DNA of 64,000 nt from JANMAT01 sp031359995 (lineage in GTDB: Bacteria > Actinomycetota > Acidimicrobiia > Acidimicrobiales > Ilumatobacteraceae). The position numbers and the translations under genes were made by a program. Location: the NCBI GenBank assembly GCA_031359995.1, contig JANMAT010000235.1, positions 1 through 64,000 on the forward strand, read 5' to 3'. Below, piece after piece: positions 33,985 through 42,377 of the stretch (the first letter of the stretch is position 1; the number at the start of each line of letters is the position of its first letter). The notes under the pieces are model-generated. The model had not been told where the DNA came from, ran no database searches, and saw only the letters and a list, made by a program, of their open reading frames with translations.

Positions 33985-34008
33985 CAAGTTGACGATCCTG
34001 TCAACTTG
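33985..34008. promoter_or_regulatory. 24-bp palindromic operator, copy 1
   Basis: CAAGTTGAC (33985-33993), six bases, then GTCAACTTG (34000-34008) form a perfect 9+9 inverted repeat that overlaps the -35 of the promoter at 33989-34018. A second palindrome with the same GTTGAC-N6-GTCAAC core lies at 37955-37978. The TetR-family regulator encoded between them (37235-38032) is the obvious candidate binder. Confidence 0.7.
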
Positions 34009-34018
34009 TCCGTAGGGT
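33989..34018 (+). promoter_or_regulatory. Candidate sigma-A promoter of the hydratase/dehydrogenase operon
   Basis: TTGACG (33989-33994), 18 bases, then TAGGGT (34013-34018). The -35 lies inside the palindromic operator, so a bound repressor would block it. The -10 is only a partial match. Confidence 0.45.
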
Positions 34019-34090
34019 GCCGCGGCGTGGGCGTACGGCCATCGGGGGGCCGGTGCGTCGGTGCTTCGTCGAATCGCAGGGGGAGGCCCG

Positions 34091-34888
34091 ATGGGCTACG
34101 AGCAGATCTTGAGCGAGCAACGGGGCGACGTCCTGCTGCTCACCCTGAACCGTCCGGAGCGCCTGAACGCGTGGACGCCGAAGATGTCGGCCGAACTGAC
34201 CGATGCGATCAAGCGGGCCAACGACGACCGGTCGATCGGCGCCATCGTGGTCACCGGCGCCGGGCGCGGCTTCTGCGCCGGCGCCGACATCGGTTCGCAG
34301 TTCGCGCCCGGCGTCGAGGCACAGGAGAAGAAGGTCGCACCTGAGGCGTCCTCCGGCGCGGTGCGGGTCGGTGAGTGGGTCGGTCTGTGCCGCGCTTCGA
34401 AGCCGCTCGTCGCCGCCATCAACGGTCCGGTGATCGGGGTCGGCCTCACGATGGTGCTGCCCTTCGACGTCCTCATCGCCGCCGAGGGGGCCAAGCTGTC
34501 GGCCCGCTTCGTGAAGATGGGTCTCGTGCCCGAGCTCGGTTCCTCGCACTTCCTCGTCACCCGCTGCGGCTTCGGCAACGCGTCGTGGCTCGCACTCAGC
34601 GGCACCACGGTGCTGGCCGACGAGGCCAAGCAGCTCGGCCTCATCGACCGCGTCGTCGCTCCCGAGGCGCTCATGGACGAGGCGATGGCCGTGGCCACCG
34701 AACTGGCCGGCAACCCCGCCCCGCAGCTGCGCATGATCAAGGAGCTGCTGACCCAGAACGCGGCCGAGTCCGACCTCGAGCTCGTCCAGCGTCGCGAGGG
34801 CGACGCCCTCGAGGTCGCCTACCGCACCCCCGAGCACCACGAAGCCGTTCGTGCCTTCCTCGAGAAGCGCACCCCCAACTTCCGCTGA
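34091..34888 (+). CDS. Enoyl-CoA hydratase/isomerase family protein
   Basis: This 265-residue crotonase-fold enzyme acts on acyl-CoA substrates. The oxyanion-hole pattern is present (GRGFCAGADIGSQF and GPVIGVGL). Of the two Glu used by classical hydratases, the first is replaced (GVGLTMVLPFD has Thr), whereas the second may be present (MGLVPELGSSHF). This suggests isomerase, hydrolase or other crotonase chemistry rather than straightforward hydration. ATG 34091 was chosen because the fold begins at that point. Eighteen bases separate it from the acyl-CoA dehydrogenase; the palindromic operator lies about 85 bases upstream. Confidence 0.8.
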   Translation: MGYEQILSEQRGDVLLLTLNRPERLNAWTPKMSAELTDAIKRANDDRSIGAIVVTGAGRGFCAGADIGSQFAPGVEAQEKKVAPEASSGAVRVGEWVGLCRASKPLVAAINGPVIGVGLTMVLPFDVLIAAEGAKLSARFVKMGLVPELGSSHFLVTRCGFGNASWLALSGTTVLADEAKQLGLIDRVVAPEALMDEAMAVATELAGNPAPQLRMIKELLTQNAAESDLELVQRREGDALEVAYRTPEHHEAVRAFLEKRTPNFR

Positions 34889-34905
34889 TTCACACAGGAG
34901 CCAAC

Positions 34906-36183
34906 GTGGACTTCGACATCCCGCAGGACATCGCCGATCTGCTCAAGGAGCTCGATGACTTCATCGAGCAGGAGATCAAGCCGTTGGAGAACACCGACGA
35001 CAACATCCGGTTCTTCGACCACCGCCGTGAGGACGCCCGCACCGACTGGGACCGTGGCGGTCTGCCCAACGAAGAGTGGGAGCAACTGCTCTTCAAGGTG
35101 AAGCGCATGGCCGACGCGGCCGGCTTCTACCGCTACCCGATCTCGTCCGAGCTCGGCGGCCGCAACGGCACCAACCTCGGCATGGCGATCATCCGCGAGC
35201 ACCTGGCCACCAAGGGCCTCGGCCTCCACAACGACCTGCAGAACGAGCACTCGATCGTCGGCAACAACGTGGGCCTGCTGCTCATGATCGCCTACGGCAC
35301 CGAGGAGCAGAAGACGGAGTGGCTCCCCGGCCTGCTCGAGGGCACCAAGGGGTTCGCCTTCGGCATCACCGAGCCCAACCACGGCTCCGACGCCACCCAC
35401 ATGGAGACGGCCGCCGTGCGCGACGGCGACGAGTGGGTGATCAACGGTGAGAAGACCTGGAACACCGGCATCCACAAGGCGCAGTACGACATGATCATGG
35501 CCCGTACCAGCGGCAAGGCCGGTGACGGCAACGGCATCACCGCCTTCCTGACGCCCACCGCGAGCAAGGGCTTCAAGATCGAGCAGTACCTGTGGACGTT
35601 CAACATGCCCACCGATCACGCCCACGTGTCGTTCAAGGACATCCGGGTCCCCCAGGGCGCCATCTTCGGCGGCGAGGGCAAGGGCCTGCAGGTGGTGCAG
35701 CACTTCTTCAACGAGAACCGCATCCGCCAGGCGGCGTCGTCGCTGGGCGCCGCCCAGTTCTGCATCAACGAGTCGGTGCAGTACGCCAAGGAGCGCAAGC
35801 CGTTCGGCAAGCCGCTGGCCACGAACCAGGCCATTCAGTTCCCGCTCGTCGAGCTGCAGACCCAGTGCGCCATGCTGCGTGCGCTCGTGCAGAAGACGGC
35901 GTGGCAGATGGACAAGTACGGCGCGTTCTCGGTGTCCGATCAGGTGTCGATGTGCAACTACTGGGCCAACCGGTTGTGCTGCGAGGCCGCCGACCGGGCC
36001 ATGCAGGTGCACGGTGGCATGGGCTACTCGCGGCACAAGCCGTTCGAGCACATCTACCGCCACCACCGCCGCTACCGGATCACCGAGGGCGCCGAGGAGA
36101 TCCAGATCCGCCGTGTGGCCGGGTACATGTTCGGCTTCATGTCCCAGCAGGCGCCCAAGGGCGTCGCCAGCGTCAACGGCTGA
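34906..36183 (+). CDS. Acyl-CoA dehydrogenase
   Basis: This 425-residue FAD-dependent acyl-CoA dehydrogenase starts at GTG 34906 (ACAGGAG just upstream). It has the usual domain order: an N-terminal helical domain, a middle domain (FGITEPNHGSDATHMET; WVINGEKTWNTG), then the C-terminal domain (YAKERKPFGKPLATNQ; MQVHGGMGYSRHKPFEHIYR; TEGAEEIQIRRV). The catalytic Glu would be in ITEGAEEI. The conserved YAKERK stretch is intact, in contrast to the interrupted gene at 214-1434. It probably acts on the same pathway as the adjacent crotonase. Confidence 0.9.
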   Translation: MDFDIPQDIADLLKELDDFIEQEIKPLENTDDNIRFFDHRREDARTDWDRGGLPNEEWEQLLFKVKRMADAAGFYRYPISSELGGRNGTNLGMAIIREHLATKGLGLHNDLQNEHSIVGNNVGLLLMIAYGTEEQKTEWLPGLLEGTKGFAFGITEPNHGSDATHMETAAVRDGDEWVINGEKTWNTGIHKAQYDMIMARTSGKAGDGNGITAFLTPTASKGFKIEQYLWTFNMPTDHAHVSFKDIRVPQGAIFGGEGKGLQVVQHFFNENRIRQAASSLGAAQFCINESVQYAKERKPFGKPLATNQAIQFPLVELQTQCAMLRALVQKTAWQMDKYGAFSVSDQVSMCNYWANRLCCEAADRAMQVHGGMGYSRHKPFEHIYRHHRRYRITEGAEEIQIRRVAGYMFGFMSQQAPKGVASVNG

Positions 36184-36216
36184 GCCGTTCCCCCAACTCG
36201 ATCGAAAGGTAGGCAC

Positions 36217-37140
36217 ATGGCAGAGCTCATCGAAGTCACCACCGGGCTGAAGTTCCCGGAGGGTCCCATCGCCATGCCCGACGGCACGGTGATCCTGGTC
36301 GAGATGTTCGGGCCGCGCCTCACGCGCGTGCACCCGGACGGCCGCAAGGAGACCATCGCCGAGGTTCCCGGCGGCCCCAACGGTGCCGCCTTGGGCCCCG
36401 GTGGCGACGTCTACATCTGCAACAACGGCGCCCGGTTCACCGAGGTTCCCATGGGCGACCTCACCTTCCCGGGCCCGACCACGCCGGAGAAGTACATCGG
36501 TGGGCGCATCCAGAAGGTGAACGTGGCCACCGGTGAGATCACCGACCTGTACACGGAGTGCAACGGGAACCCGTTGCGGGCGCCGAACGACCTCGTGTTC
36601 GACGCCCACGGCGGCTTCTACTTCACCGACCACGGCATGGCCGAGGGCCGCGTCGACCACCTGACCGGCATCTACTACGCCAAGAACGACGGCTCCTTCA
36701 TCAAGGAGCTGGTGTGGCCGGTGGCCCATCCCAACGGCATCGGGCTCTCTCCCGACGGCACGATCCTCTACTGGGCCGAGACGATGAACGGTCGCATCTC
36801 GCGCCGGCGCATCACCGCGCCCGGCGAGGTCGAAGAGCTCGGTCTGGTCGACACGTGGGGCACGCTCTACGGGTTCCCGGGGCTGCAGCTGCTCGACTCC
36901 CTGGCCGTGGACGCCGACGGCAACGTGTGCGTGGCCACGCTGGTGAACGGTGGTGTCTCGGTGATCTCCCCCGACGGCGAGCTCGTCGAGTTCGTGCCCA
37001 CCGGCGACCTGCTCACGACGAACATCTGCTTCGGCGGACCCGATCTGCGCACGGCGTACATCACCGTGTCGGGCACCGGGAAGCTGCTCACGATGACCTG
37101 GCCCCGGCCGGGCGCCAAGCTCCACCATCTGAACGTCTAG
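36217..37140 (+). CDS. SMP-30/gluconolactonase-family hydrolase
   Basis: This 307-residue six-bladed propeller lactonase has the metal-ligand motifs LKFPEGPI (Glu), PGGPNGAALGPGGD and NGNPLRAPNDLVFDAHGGFY (Asn/Asp), and HPNGIGLSPDGTILYWAET. These enzymes open lactones in sugar and cyclic-compound catabolism. In this cluster, with SDRs and acyl-CoA genes, it may hydrolyse a lactone formed from a cyclic substrate, but that is inference. AAAGGTAGGC precedes the ATG. It is 33 bases after the dehydrogenase gene. Confidence 0.8.
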   Translation: MAELIEVTTGLKFPEGPIAMPDGTVILVEMFGPRLTRVHPDGRKETIAEVPGGPNGAALGPGGDVYICNNGARFTEVPMGDLTFPGPTTPEKYIGGRIQKVNVATGEITDLYTECNGNPLRAPNDLVFDAHGGFYFTDHGMAEGRVDHLTGIYYAKNDGSFIKELVWPVAHPNGIGLSPDGTILYWAETMNGRISRRRITAPGEVEELGLVDTWGTLYGFPGLQLLDSLAVDADGNVCVATLVNGGVSVISPDGELVEFVPTGDLLTTNICFGGPDLRTAYITVSGTGKLLTMTWPRPGAKLHHLNV

Positions 37141-37234
37141 CCGGACGCGGCGGAAGCCGCCGTCGGTAGTCTGTCCCCCGGGACGGACCCGGCGGCGGCC
37201 GCCATCCGATCACGACGACACGAGCGAGGCGACG

Positions 37235-38032
37235 ATGAGCACGACAAGCGAGCGGGACGTCGATGCCCGCTCGGTCCTCGCCGCGCCGGCCACCCTGCCG
37301 GTGACGGAACGGGGTCTGCGCACGCGGGCCAAGCTCATCAGCGCGGCGCGGGCCGAGTTCGAGCGCCACGGCTACCTCGACACGAACATCCAGGGCATCG
37401 CCAAGCGGGCCCGCGTGGCCTACGGCACCTTCTACACGTACTTCGCGTCGAAGGAAGACGTCTTCGCCGAAGTCGTGTCGGCCCTGACCGCCGACTTCCA
37501 GGCGGTGGCGGCGGCCGAGCCCCGCGCCGGCTCCGACCCGGTCTCGCTCATCACGCGGGCCAATCGGGGGTACCTGCGGGCCTACCGCACCAATGCGCCG
37601 ATGATGGCGATCATGGAGCAGGTCGCCACCTTCAGCCCGCGCCTGGCGGCCATCCGTCGGGGTGCTCGTCGGCTGTGGGTCGGTCGGAGTGAACGAGCGA
37701 TCAGCAGGTGGCAGGCCGAAGGGCTCGTGCCGGCCGACATCGATCCGTACTACGCAGCCACGGCGCTGGGCTCCATGATCGACCGGTCGGCCTACGTGTG
37801 GTTCGTGCTGGGCGAGCCGTTCGAGGAGAGCGTCGCCGTCGAGCAGCTGACGAAGCTGTACTGCAACGCCCTCGGATTGACCCCGCCAGCGCTGGCGCCG
37901 CCGGCGCTGAGCGAGTGTGCTTGCAGTCACGCCGTTCGCTGCGATAAGAATGACGGAGTTGACGAGCATGTCAACTCCCGCCCAGGGGTTCACGCAAGCG
38001 AGGGGGCTTGCACCGCGGTGGGTAGCGCTTGA
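37235..38032 (+). CDS. TetR/AcrR-family transcriptional regulator
   Basis: This 265-residue regulator has an N-terminal HTH (RTRAKLISAARAEFERHGYL; TNIQGIAKRARVAYGTFYTY; FASKEDVFAEV) and a helical ligand-binding domain to about residue 215. The remaining C-terminal residues, from about LAPPALSECACS, are unlike the family and hold the promoter and operator DNA for the next operon, so a shorter protein may have been extended. It lies between the two copies of a 24-bp palindrome and is the likely repressor of both operons, with a pathway intermediate as inducer. Confidence 0.8.
   Translation: MSTTSERDVDARSVLAAPATLPVTERGLRTRAKLISAARAEFERHGYLDTNIQGIAKRARVAYGTFYTYFASKEDVFAEVVSALTADFQAVAAAEPRAGSDPVSLITRANRGYLRAYRTNAPMMAIMEQVATFSPRLAAIRRGARRLWVGRSERAISRWQAEGLVPADIDPYYAATALGSMIDRSAYVWFVLGEPFEESVAVEQLTKLYCNALGLTPPALAPPALSECACSHAVRCDKNDGVDEHVNSRPGVHASEGACTAVGSA
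37921..37950 (+). promoter_or_regulatory. Candidate sigma-A promoter of the ABC importer operon
   Basis: TTGCAG (37921-37926), 18 bases, then TAAGAA (37945-37950), inside the 3' part of the TetR gene. The palindrome at 37955-37978 lies just after the -10, about where transcription would start. A leader of about 140 bases separates it from the GTG at 38116. Confidence 0.45.
37955..37978. promoter_or_regulatory. 24-bp palindromic operator, copy 2
   Basis: GGAGTTGAC (37955-37963), six bases, then GTCAACTCC (37970-37978): perfect 9+9 arms with the same GTTGAC-N6-GTCAAC core as the site at 33985-34008. It is placed at the likely transcription start of the ABC importer operon, a good position for repression. 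Confidence 0.7.
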
Positions 38033-38080
38033 CGACGTGTGTGCACGTCGCCCCATCACCGATATGCATCACACTTGACC

Positions 38081-38097
38081 GTCCGACACCTTCGGAC
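38081..38097. promoter_or_regulatory. Small inverted repeat before the binding-protein gene
   Basis: GTCCGA (38081-38086), five bases, TCGGAC (38092-38097). It directly follows a TTGACC box and lies 19 bases before the GTG start. It may be a second operator or a leader hairpin. Confidence 0.35.
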
Positions 38098-38115
38098 ATC
38101 ACAGGGGGAGAGCCA

Positions 38116-39561
38116 GTGAGCGACCACCAGACACCCGATGCCGCCGACACCAGCCGGCGTCAGTTCCTCCGCAACGCCGGATTCTTCGGACTCGCTGCCG
38201 CAGCAGGTCCGGCGATCCTGGCTGCATGCGGAAGCAGCAGCAAGAGTGACACCGGCGGGGCGACGACCGCCAAGGCGGCCGGCAACACGCCGACCACCGC
38301 CGCCGCTGGCAGTGCCGCGACGACCGCCGCTTCGGGCGGGGCGACCACCGCCGCGGCGCCCGCCGCAGGCGGCGATGCCGGGAGCCAACTTGCCGCCATG
38401 CTCAAGATCGACCCGGCAACCTCGGGCAAGGGCAAGGACTTCCAACTCGGCTCCGTCCTGGCCCTGACCGGGACCGGCTCGTTCTACGGCAAGACGATGT
38501 CGCGCGGTATCGACCTGGCTGTCAAGCACGTCGCCGCCGCCGGCGGCCCGAACATCAAGGTCACCTACTGGGACCACAAGTCGGGCGACGCCCCGGCCGG
38601 CAAGCAGGCCATCACCGAGATCGTCGCCAAGAAGATCCCGGCCAAGCTCGCGTCCTACGTCGACGACCTCGGCGCCATGCTCGAGGAGACCGCCAAGAAC
38701 AAGGTCTTCACGCTCGACGGCGGCGGTGGTACCAGCATCTTCGGCCAGAAGCAGCCGTACTTCTGGGGTACCCGTGCCATCACACCGAACGACGTCGTTC
38801 CCGGGCTGCTCAAGTGGTGGCTGGAGAAGAACCCCGGCAAGACCAAGATCGGCCTCGTGGGTTGGGACATCGGCGAGCCCAACAACGGCATCATCAAGAC
38901 CGACATCCTCGCCAAGTTCTCGGCCGCCGGGATGACACACAACGGTCTCTACGAACTTGTCCCCATCGGCAACCAGGACTTCTCTGCGGTGTTCCCCAAG
39001 ATCAAGGCGAATGAGCCCGATCTGATCGTTCTGGGCTGCTACGGCCAGGATCCCGGTTCGTTCATCAACCAGGCCGCGACCCAGGGTCTCAAGGCGAAGG
39101 TGATCGGCTTCGAGTTCACTCCGGACGGCGTCAACGCGTCGAAGGGCACCTACGACAAGGACGGTTACACCTTCGCCTATGACTACTTCGATGCGGGCAA
39201 CCCGGTCAGCCCGTTGGCGAAGTTGTTCGTGAGCGAGTTCAAGAAGGAGTACAAGGAGGAGCCCGACTTCTACGCCGCCAACTTCTACGAGAACACGCTC
39301 GTCATGTGGGAAGTCATCCGTCGAGTGCTCAAGAGCGGTGGCGACATCAACGACGGGGATGCCCTGGACAAGGCCCTGCAGTCCAACCTGACCGTCGTGA
39401 GCGTGTACGGCGGTGACGCCAACACAGTCGGTACGTACACCCTCGACCCGGTCACCCACACCGTGACCAAGCGTGGCATGGGCGTGTTCGAGTACAAGGC
39501 TGGCAAGGTCACACCTCAGGTGTTCTTCGGCCTCAACGCCGAAGGCTACAAGAAGGCCTGA
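38116..39561 (+). CDS. Branched-chain-type ABC transporter substrate-binding lipoprotein
   Basis: The 481-residue protein has a twin-arginine signal (SRRQFLRNAGFF) followed by a lipobox-like LAAC near residue 38, so it is probably exported folded and lipid-anchored. A Thr/Ala-rich linker leads into the type I periplasmic-binding fold beginning near FQLGSVLALTGTGSFYGKTM, with later segments KIGLVGWDIGEPNNGIIKTD and YANFYE-like ligand-gate residues. GTG 38116 (GGGGGAG upstream) was chosen over a longer frame at 38029, which lacks the signal. It delivers the substrate, probably an organic acid or aromatic compound, to the LivH/LivM-type permeases that follow. Confidence 0.85.
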   Translation: MSDHQTPDAADTSRRQFLRNAGFFGLAAAAGPAILAACGSSSKSDTGGATTAKAAGNTPTTAAAGSAATTAASGGATTAAAPAAGGDAGSQLAAMLKIDPATSGKGKDFQLGSVLALTGTGSFYGKTMSRGIDLAVKHVAAAGGPNIKVTYWDHKSGDAPAGKQAITEIVAKKIPAKLASYVDDLGAMLEETAKNKVFTLDGGGGTSIFGQKQPYFWGTRAITPNDVVPGLLKWWLEKNPGKTKIGLVGWDIGEPNNGIIKTDILAKFSAAGMTHNGLYELVPIGNQDFSAVFPKIKANEPDLIVLGCYGQDPGSFINQAATQGLKAKVIGFEFTPDGVNASKGTYDKDGYTFAYDYFDAGNPVSPLAKLFVSEFKKEYKEEPDFYAANFYENTLVMWEVIRRVLKSGGDINDGDALDKALQSNLTVVSVYGGDANTVGTYTLDPVTHTVTKRGMGVFEYKAGKVTPQVFFGLNAEGYKKA

Positions 39562-39632
39562 CCGCACATCACTGTCCGGAGCGGAAGGGCGAGCGCCCTT
39601 CCGCTCGCCGGCGTTCCAGGGGGATCAATCGC

Positions 39633-40598
39633 ATGTTCGCTCGCTTCGACGCGGAAACCGTCGCGCAGCTCACCGCCAACGGCCTGTTCGCGGGCTCGGC
39701 ATACGGCCTACTCGGGGTGGGCTTCGCGCTCATCCTGGGGGTGACGGGTCGGTTCCACTTCGCTTACAGCTTCACGTACACGTTTGCGGCCTACATGGCA
39801 TACACGCTGACCTTCCGGGGCCTCGAGCTGCCGTTCTGGCCAGCGGCGCTGCTCGGCATCCTGGTCGCCACGGCACTCGGCGTCCTCATCGAGCGTTTCA
39901 TCTACCGGTCACTCGTCCGGCGTGCCGGCGCCACTGCGCTGCTGGCGGTGTTCGTCGCCGCGCTCGGCATCGGCATCGCCGGGCAGAACATCATCGCCCT
40001 CCTCTGGAGCCAGCAGTCCCAGCCGTACTTCGGCCCGGGGAAGAAGGCATGGGCCCTTTGGAAGGTTCGGTTCGAGAACTTCGCCGTGTGGCAGGTCGTG
40101 TCGGCGGTCGTGCTGGTGGCGATTCTGGTCGCGCTGCTCCGATTCACCGGGTTGGGTCGGGCGATCAAGGCCACGCGTGTCAATCCCGAGCTGGCGACCA
40201 TCATCGGGATCAACGCCAACTTGATCTACCTCGTGTGCTTCGGCATAGGTACGTTCCTCGCCGGAGTCGCCGCGTTCTGGCAGGGTCTGCGCTTCGCCAT
40301 CGAACCGGCCATGGGCCAACGGCCCGTCATCTTTGCGTTCGTGGTTGCGTTCCTCGCCGGCACGGCCCGCTCGCCGGTCCGGGTCTTCCTGACCGGCGTC
40401 ATCGTCGGTGTCGTCGAGCAGCTCGCCTCCATCTGGCTGTCGGTGCGATGGACCGAGACCACGGTGTTCGTCATCCTCGTCGGCTACCTGGTGTCGCTCT
40501 CGGTGCGAGGCCGGAGGCTGAGCGAGCTCCTCCCGTTCCTGAGACCAGCGGCTGGTGACCCGCCGGCTGCCCCGACAACACCGGCCGTTGGGAGCTGA
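39633..40598 (+). CDS. LivH-type branched-chain ABC transporter permease
   Basis: This 321-residue permease has about eight helices with the LivH signature start (QLTANGLFAGSAYGLLGVGF, ALILGVTG) and the coupling region GRAIKATRVNPELATIIGIN. Later helices include LVCFGIGTFLAGVAAF and FAFVVAFLAGTARSPVRVFL. It pairs with the fused LivM-LivG protein, six bases away. Family members import branched-chain amino acids, amides, urea or aromatic acids; the surrounding catabolic genes favour the last group. Confidence 0.85.
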   Translation: MFARFDAETVAQLTANGLFAGSAYGLLGVGFALILGVTGRFHFAYSFTYTFAAYMAYTLTFRGLELPFWPAALLGILVATALGVLIERFIYRSLVRRAGATALLAVFVAALGIGIAGQNIIALLWSQQSQPYFGPGKKAWALWKVRFENFAVWQVVSAVVLVAILVALLRFTGLGRAIKATRVNPELATIIGINANLIYLVCFGIGTFLAGVAAFWQGLRFAIEPAMGQRPVIFAFVVAFLAGTARSPVRVFLTGVIVGVVEQLASIWLSVRWTETTVFVILVGYLVSLSVRGRRLSELLPFLRPAAGDPPAAPTTPAVGS

Positions 40599-40604
40599 CA
40601 CGTC

Positions 40605-42377
40605 ATGGAAGTCTGGTTCAACTACGGAGCGCAGATCCTGATCTACGCCATCCTGGCGGTCTCGCTCAACCTGCTGCTCGGCTACGCCGGCCAGGTCTCG
40701 GTGGCCCATGCCGCGTTCGGTGCGGTGGGCGGCTACAGCATGGGGTACCTGGTTCAGCTGCGACACTGGAACTTCATACCCGCAATGCTTGTGGGCATCC
40801 TGATCGCGTTCATCGTCGGCATGATCGTGGCGTTACCCGCTTTGAAACTCAGCGTCGAGTACCTGATCCTGCTGACGTTGGCCGTCTCGTCGGTGATCCT
40901 CGGCATCCTGGTGGCCTCGAAGTCGCTCGGTGGAACCTACGGCCTCATCTCCATCAACAACATCGACCTCTTCGGTTACCACCTCGGCCACAAGCGGGAC
41001 TGGCTGGTGCCCACGAGCATCGGCCTGGCGATCATCTTCGCCATCTGCTGGCGGATCGGTGAATCGCCTTACGGTCGAGTGTTGAAGGGGATCCGTGAGG
41101 ACGGGCTCGTCGCCCAAGCGCTCGGCAAGAACGTCTTCGCCTACAAGGTGTCGGTGTTCGCCATCACCTCGGCCATGGCGGGGTTCGCCGGTGCGCTGTA
41201 CTCGGGTCTGCTCGGACTGGCGACGCCGGGTGTGTACGGGTTCAACTTCTCGCTCACCGTCTTCGCGGTGGTGATCTTCGGCGGCATGGCCAACCTGTGG
41301 GGCTCCGTCTACGGCGCCGTCATCATCGTACTGCTCGATCCGTTCCTGCAGCGGGTGCTGAAGATGAAGGCCGAGCGGGCGTTCGTCGTCCAGCTCATCG
41401 TGTACGGCATCGCCCTCACCATCCTGATGAAGGTGCGGCCCCAGGGCCTCTTCCCCGAGGGGTCCCGCCCCATCCGTCGGCTGCGGGGGAGGGCACCCGG
41501 AGTGGTGCGCGTCGAGATGGGCGAAGACTGGGTGCCCGACACCAAGGTGTCCATCAAGGAGGGCGACCACGAGCCGACCCACAGCGAGCAGGGGGTGCGC
41601 GAAGACCGCTGGCAGCACGCGCCCGTGGTGCTGCAGGCCCGGGGCATCTCGAAGAGCTTCGGTGGCATCGTGGCCGCCGAGAACCTCGACATCGACCTGC
41701 GCAAGGGCACCATCACCGCCCTCGTCGGCCCCAACGGCGCCGGCAAGACCACCGTGTTCAACCTCCTCACCGGTTTCATCCGGCCCGACAGCGGCTCCGT
41801 CGTGCTCAACGGGCAGGAGCTCGTGGGGCGCACGCCCGACGCGGTCGCCCGGCTCGGCCTGGTGCGCACCTTCCAGGACGTGCGCCTCATCCAACGAGTG
41901 AGCTGCCTCAGCAACGTGATGCTCGCCGTGCAGGAGCAGCCGGGCGAGCACCTCGTGCCGCTCTTCACGCCGGGCTCCATCGCCGCCCGCGGCGAAGAGG
42001 AGACCCGCGAGAAGGCCATGGGCTGGCTGCGGTTCGTCGGCATGGCCGACTTCGCCGATCTGCCCGCCGGTGCCCTCTCGTACGGACAGTCGAAGCTGTT
42101 GTCGCTGGCCCGGGTGCTCGCCACCGAGGCCGACGTGCTGTTGCTCGACGAGCCGGCTTCGGGCATCGACACGAAGTGGGTCGACACCATGCTCGACCTC
42201 ATCGAAGCCGTGCGCGAACAGGGCCGCACGGTCTGCATCGTGGAGCACAACCTCCACGTCGTGGGCCGCCTGGCCGATCACACCTACTTCATGGAACTGG
42301 GCCGCATCACGGCCCAGGGAACCATCGACGAGCTGACCAGCTCGGAGCGACTGGCGGAGGCCTACTTTGGCACCTGA
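40605..42377 (+). CDS. Fused LivM permease and LivG ATPase
   Basis: This 590-residue protein joins two subunits that are usually separate. Residues 1 to about 300 are the LivM-type permease (AILAVSLNLLLGYAGQVSVA, HAAFGAVGGYSMGYL; coupling helix GRVLKGIREDGLVAQALGKN; FGGMANLWGSVYGAVI). A hydrophilic linker of about 45 residues, with an acidic stretch (SIKEGDHEP), leads to the ATPase: Walker A LVGPNGAGKTT at about 374, signature LSYGQSKLLSLARVL at about 491, Walker B VLLLDEPASGID, H-loop IVEHN. The fusion fixes permease-ATPase pairing. Its stop overlaps the LivF gene. Confidence 0.9.
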   Translation: MEVWFNYGAQILIYAILAVSLNLLLGYAGQVSVAHAAFGAVGGYSMGYLVQLRHWNFIPAMLVGILIAFIVGMIVALPALKLSVEYLILLTLAVSSVILGILVASKSLGGTYGLISINNIDLFGYHLGHKRDWLVPTSIGLAIIFAICWRIGESPYGRVLKGIREDGLVAQALGKNVFAYKVSVFAITSAMAGFAGALYSGLLGLATPGVYGFNFSLTVFAVVIFGGMANLWGSVYGAVIIVLLDPFLQRVLKMKAERAFVVQLIVYGIALTILMKVRPQGLFPEGSRPIRRLRGRAPGVVRVEMGEDWVPDTKVSIKEGDHEPTHSEQGVREDRWQHAPVVLQARGISKSFGGIVAAENLDIDLRKGTITALVGPNGAGKTTVFNLLTGFIRPDSGSVVLNGQELVGRTPDAVARLGLVRTFQDVRLIQRVSCLSNVMLAVQEQPGEHLVPLFTPGSIAARGEEETREKAMGWLRFVGMADFADLPAGALSYGQSKLLSLARVLATEADVLLLDEPASGIDTKWVDTMLDLIEAVREQGRTVCIVEHNLHVVGRLADHTYFMELGRITAQGTIDELTSSERLAEAYFGT

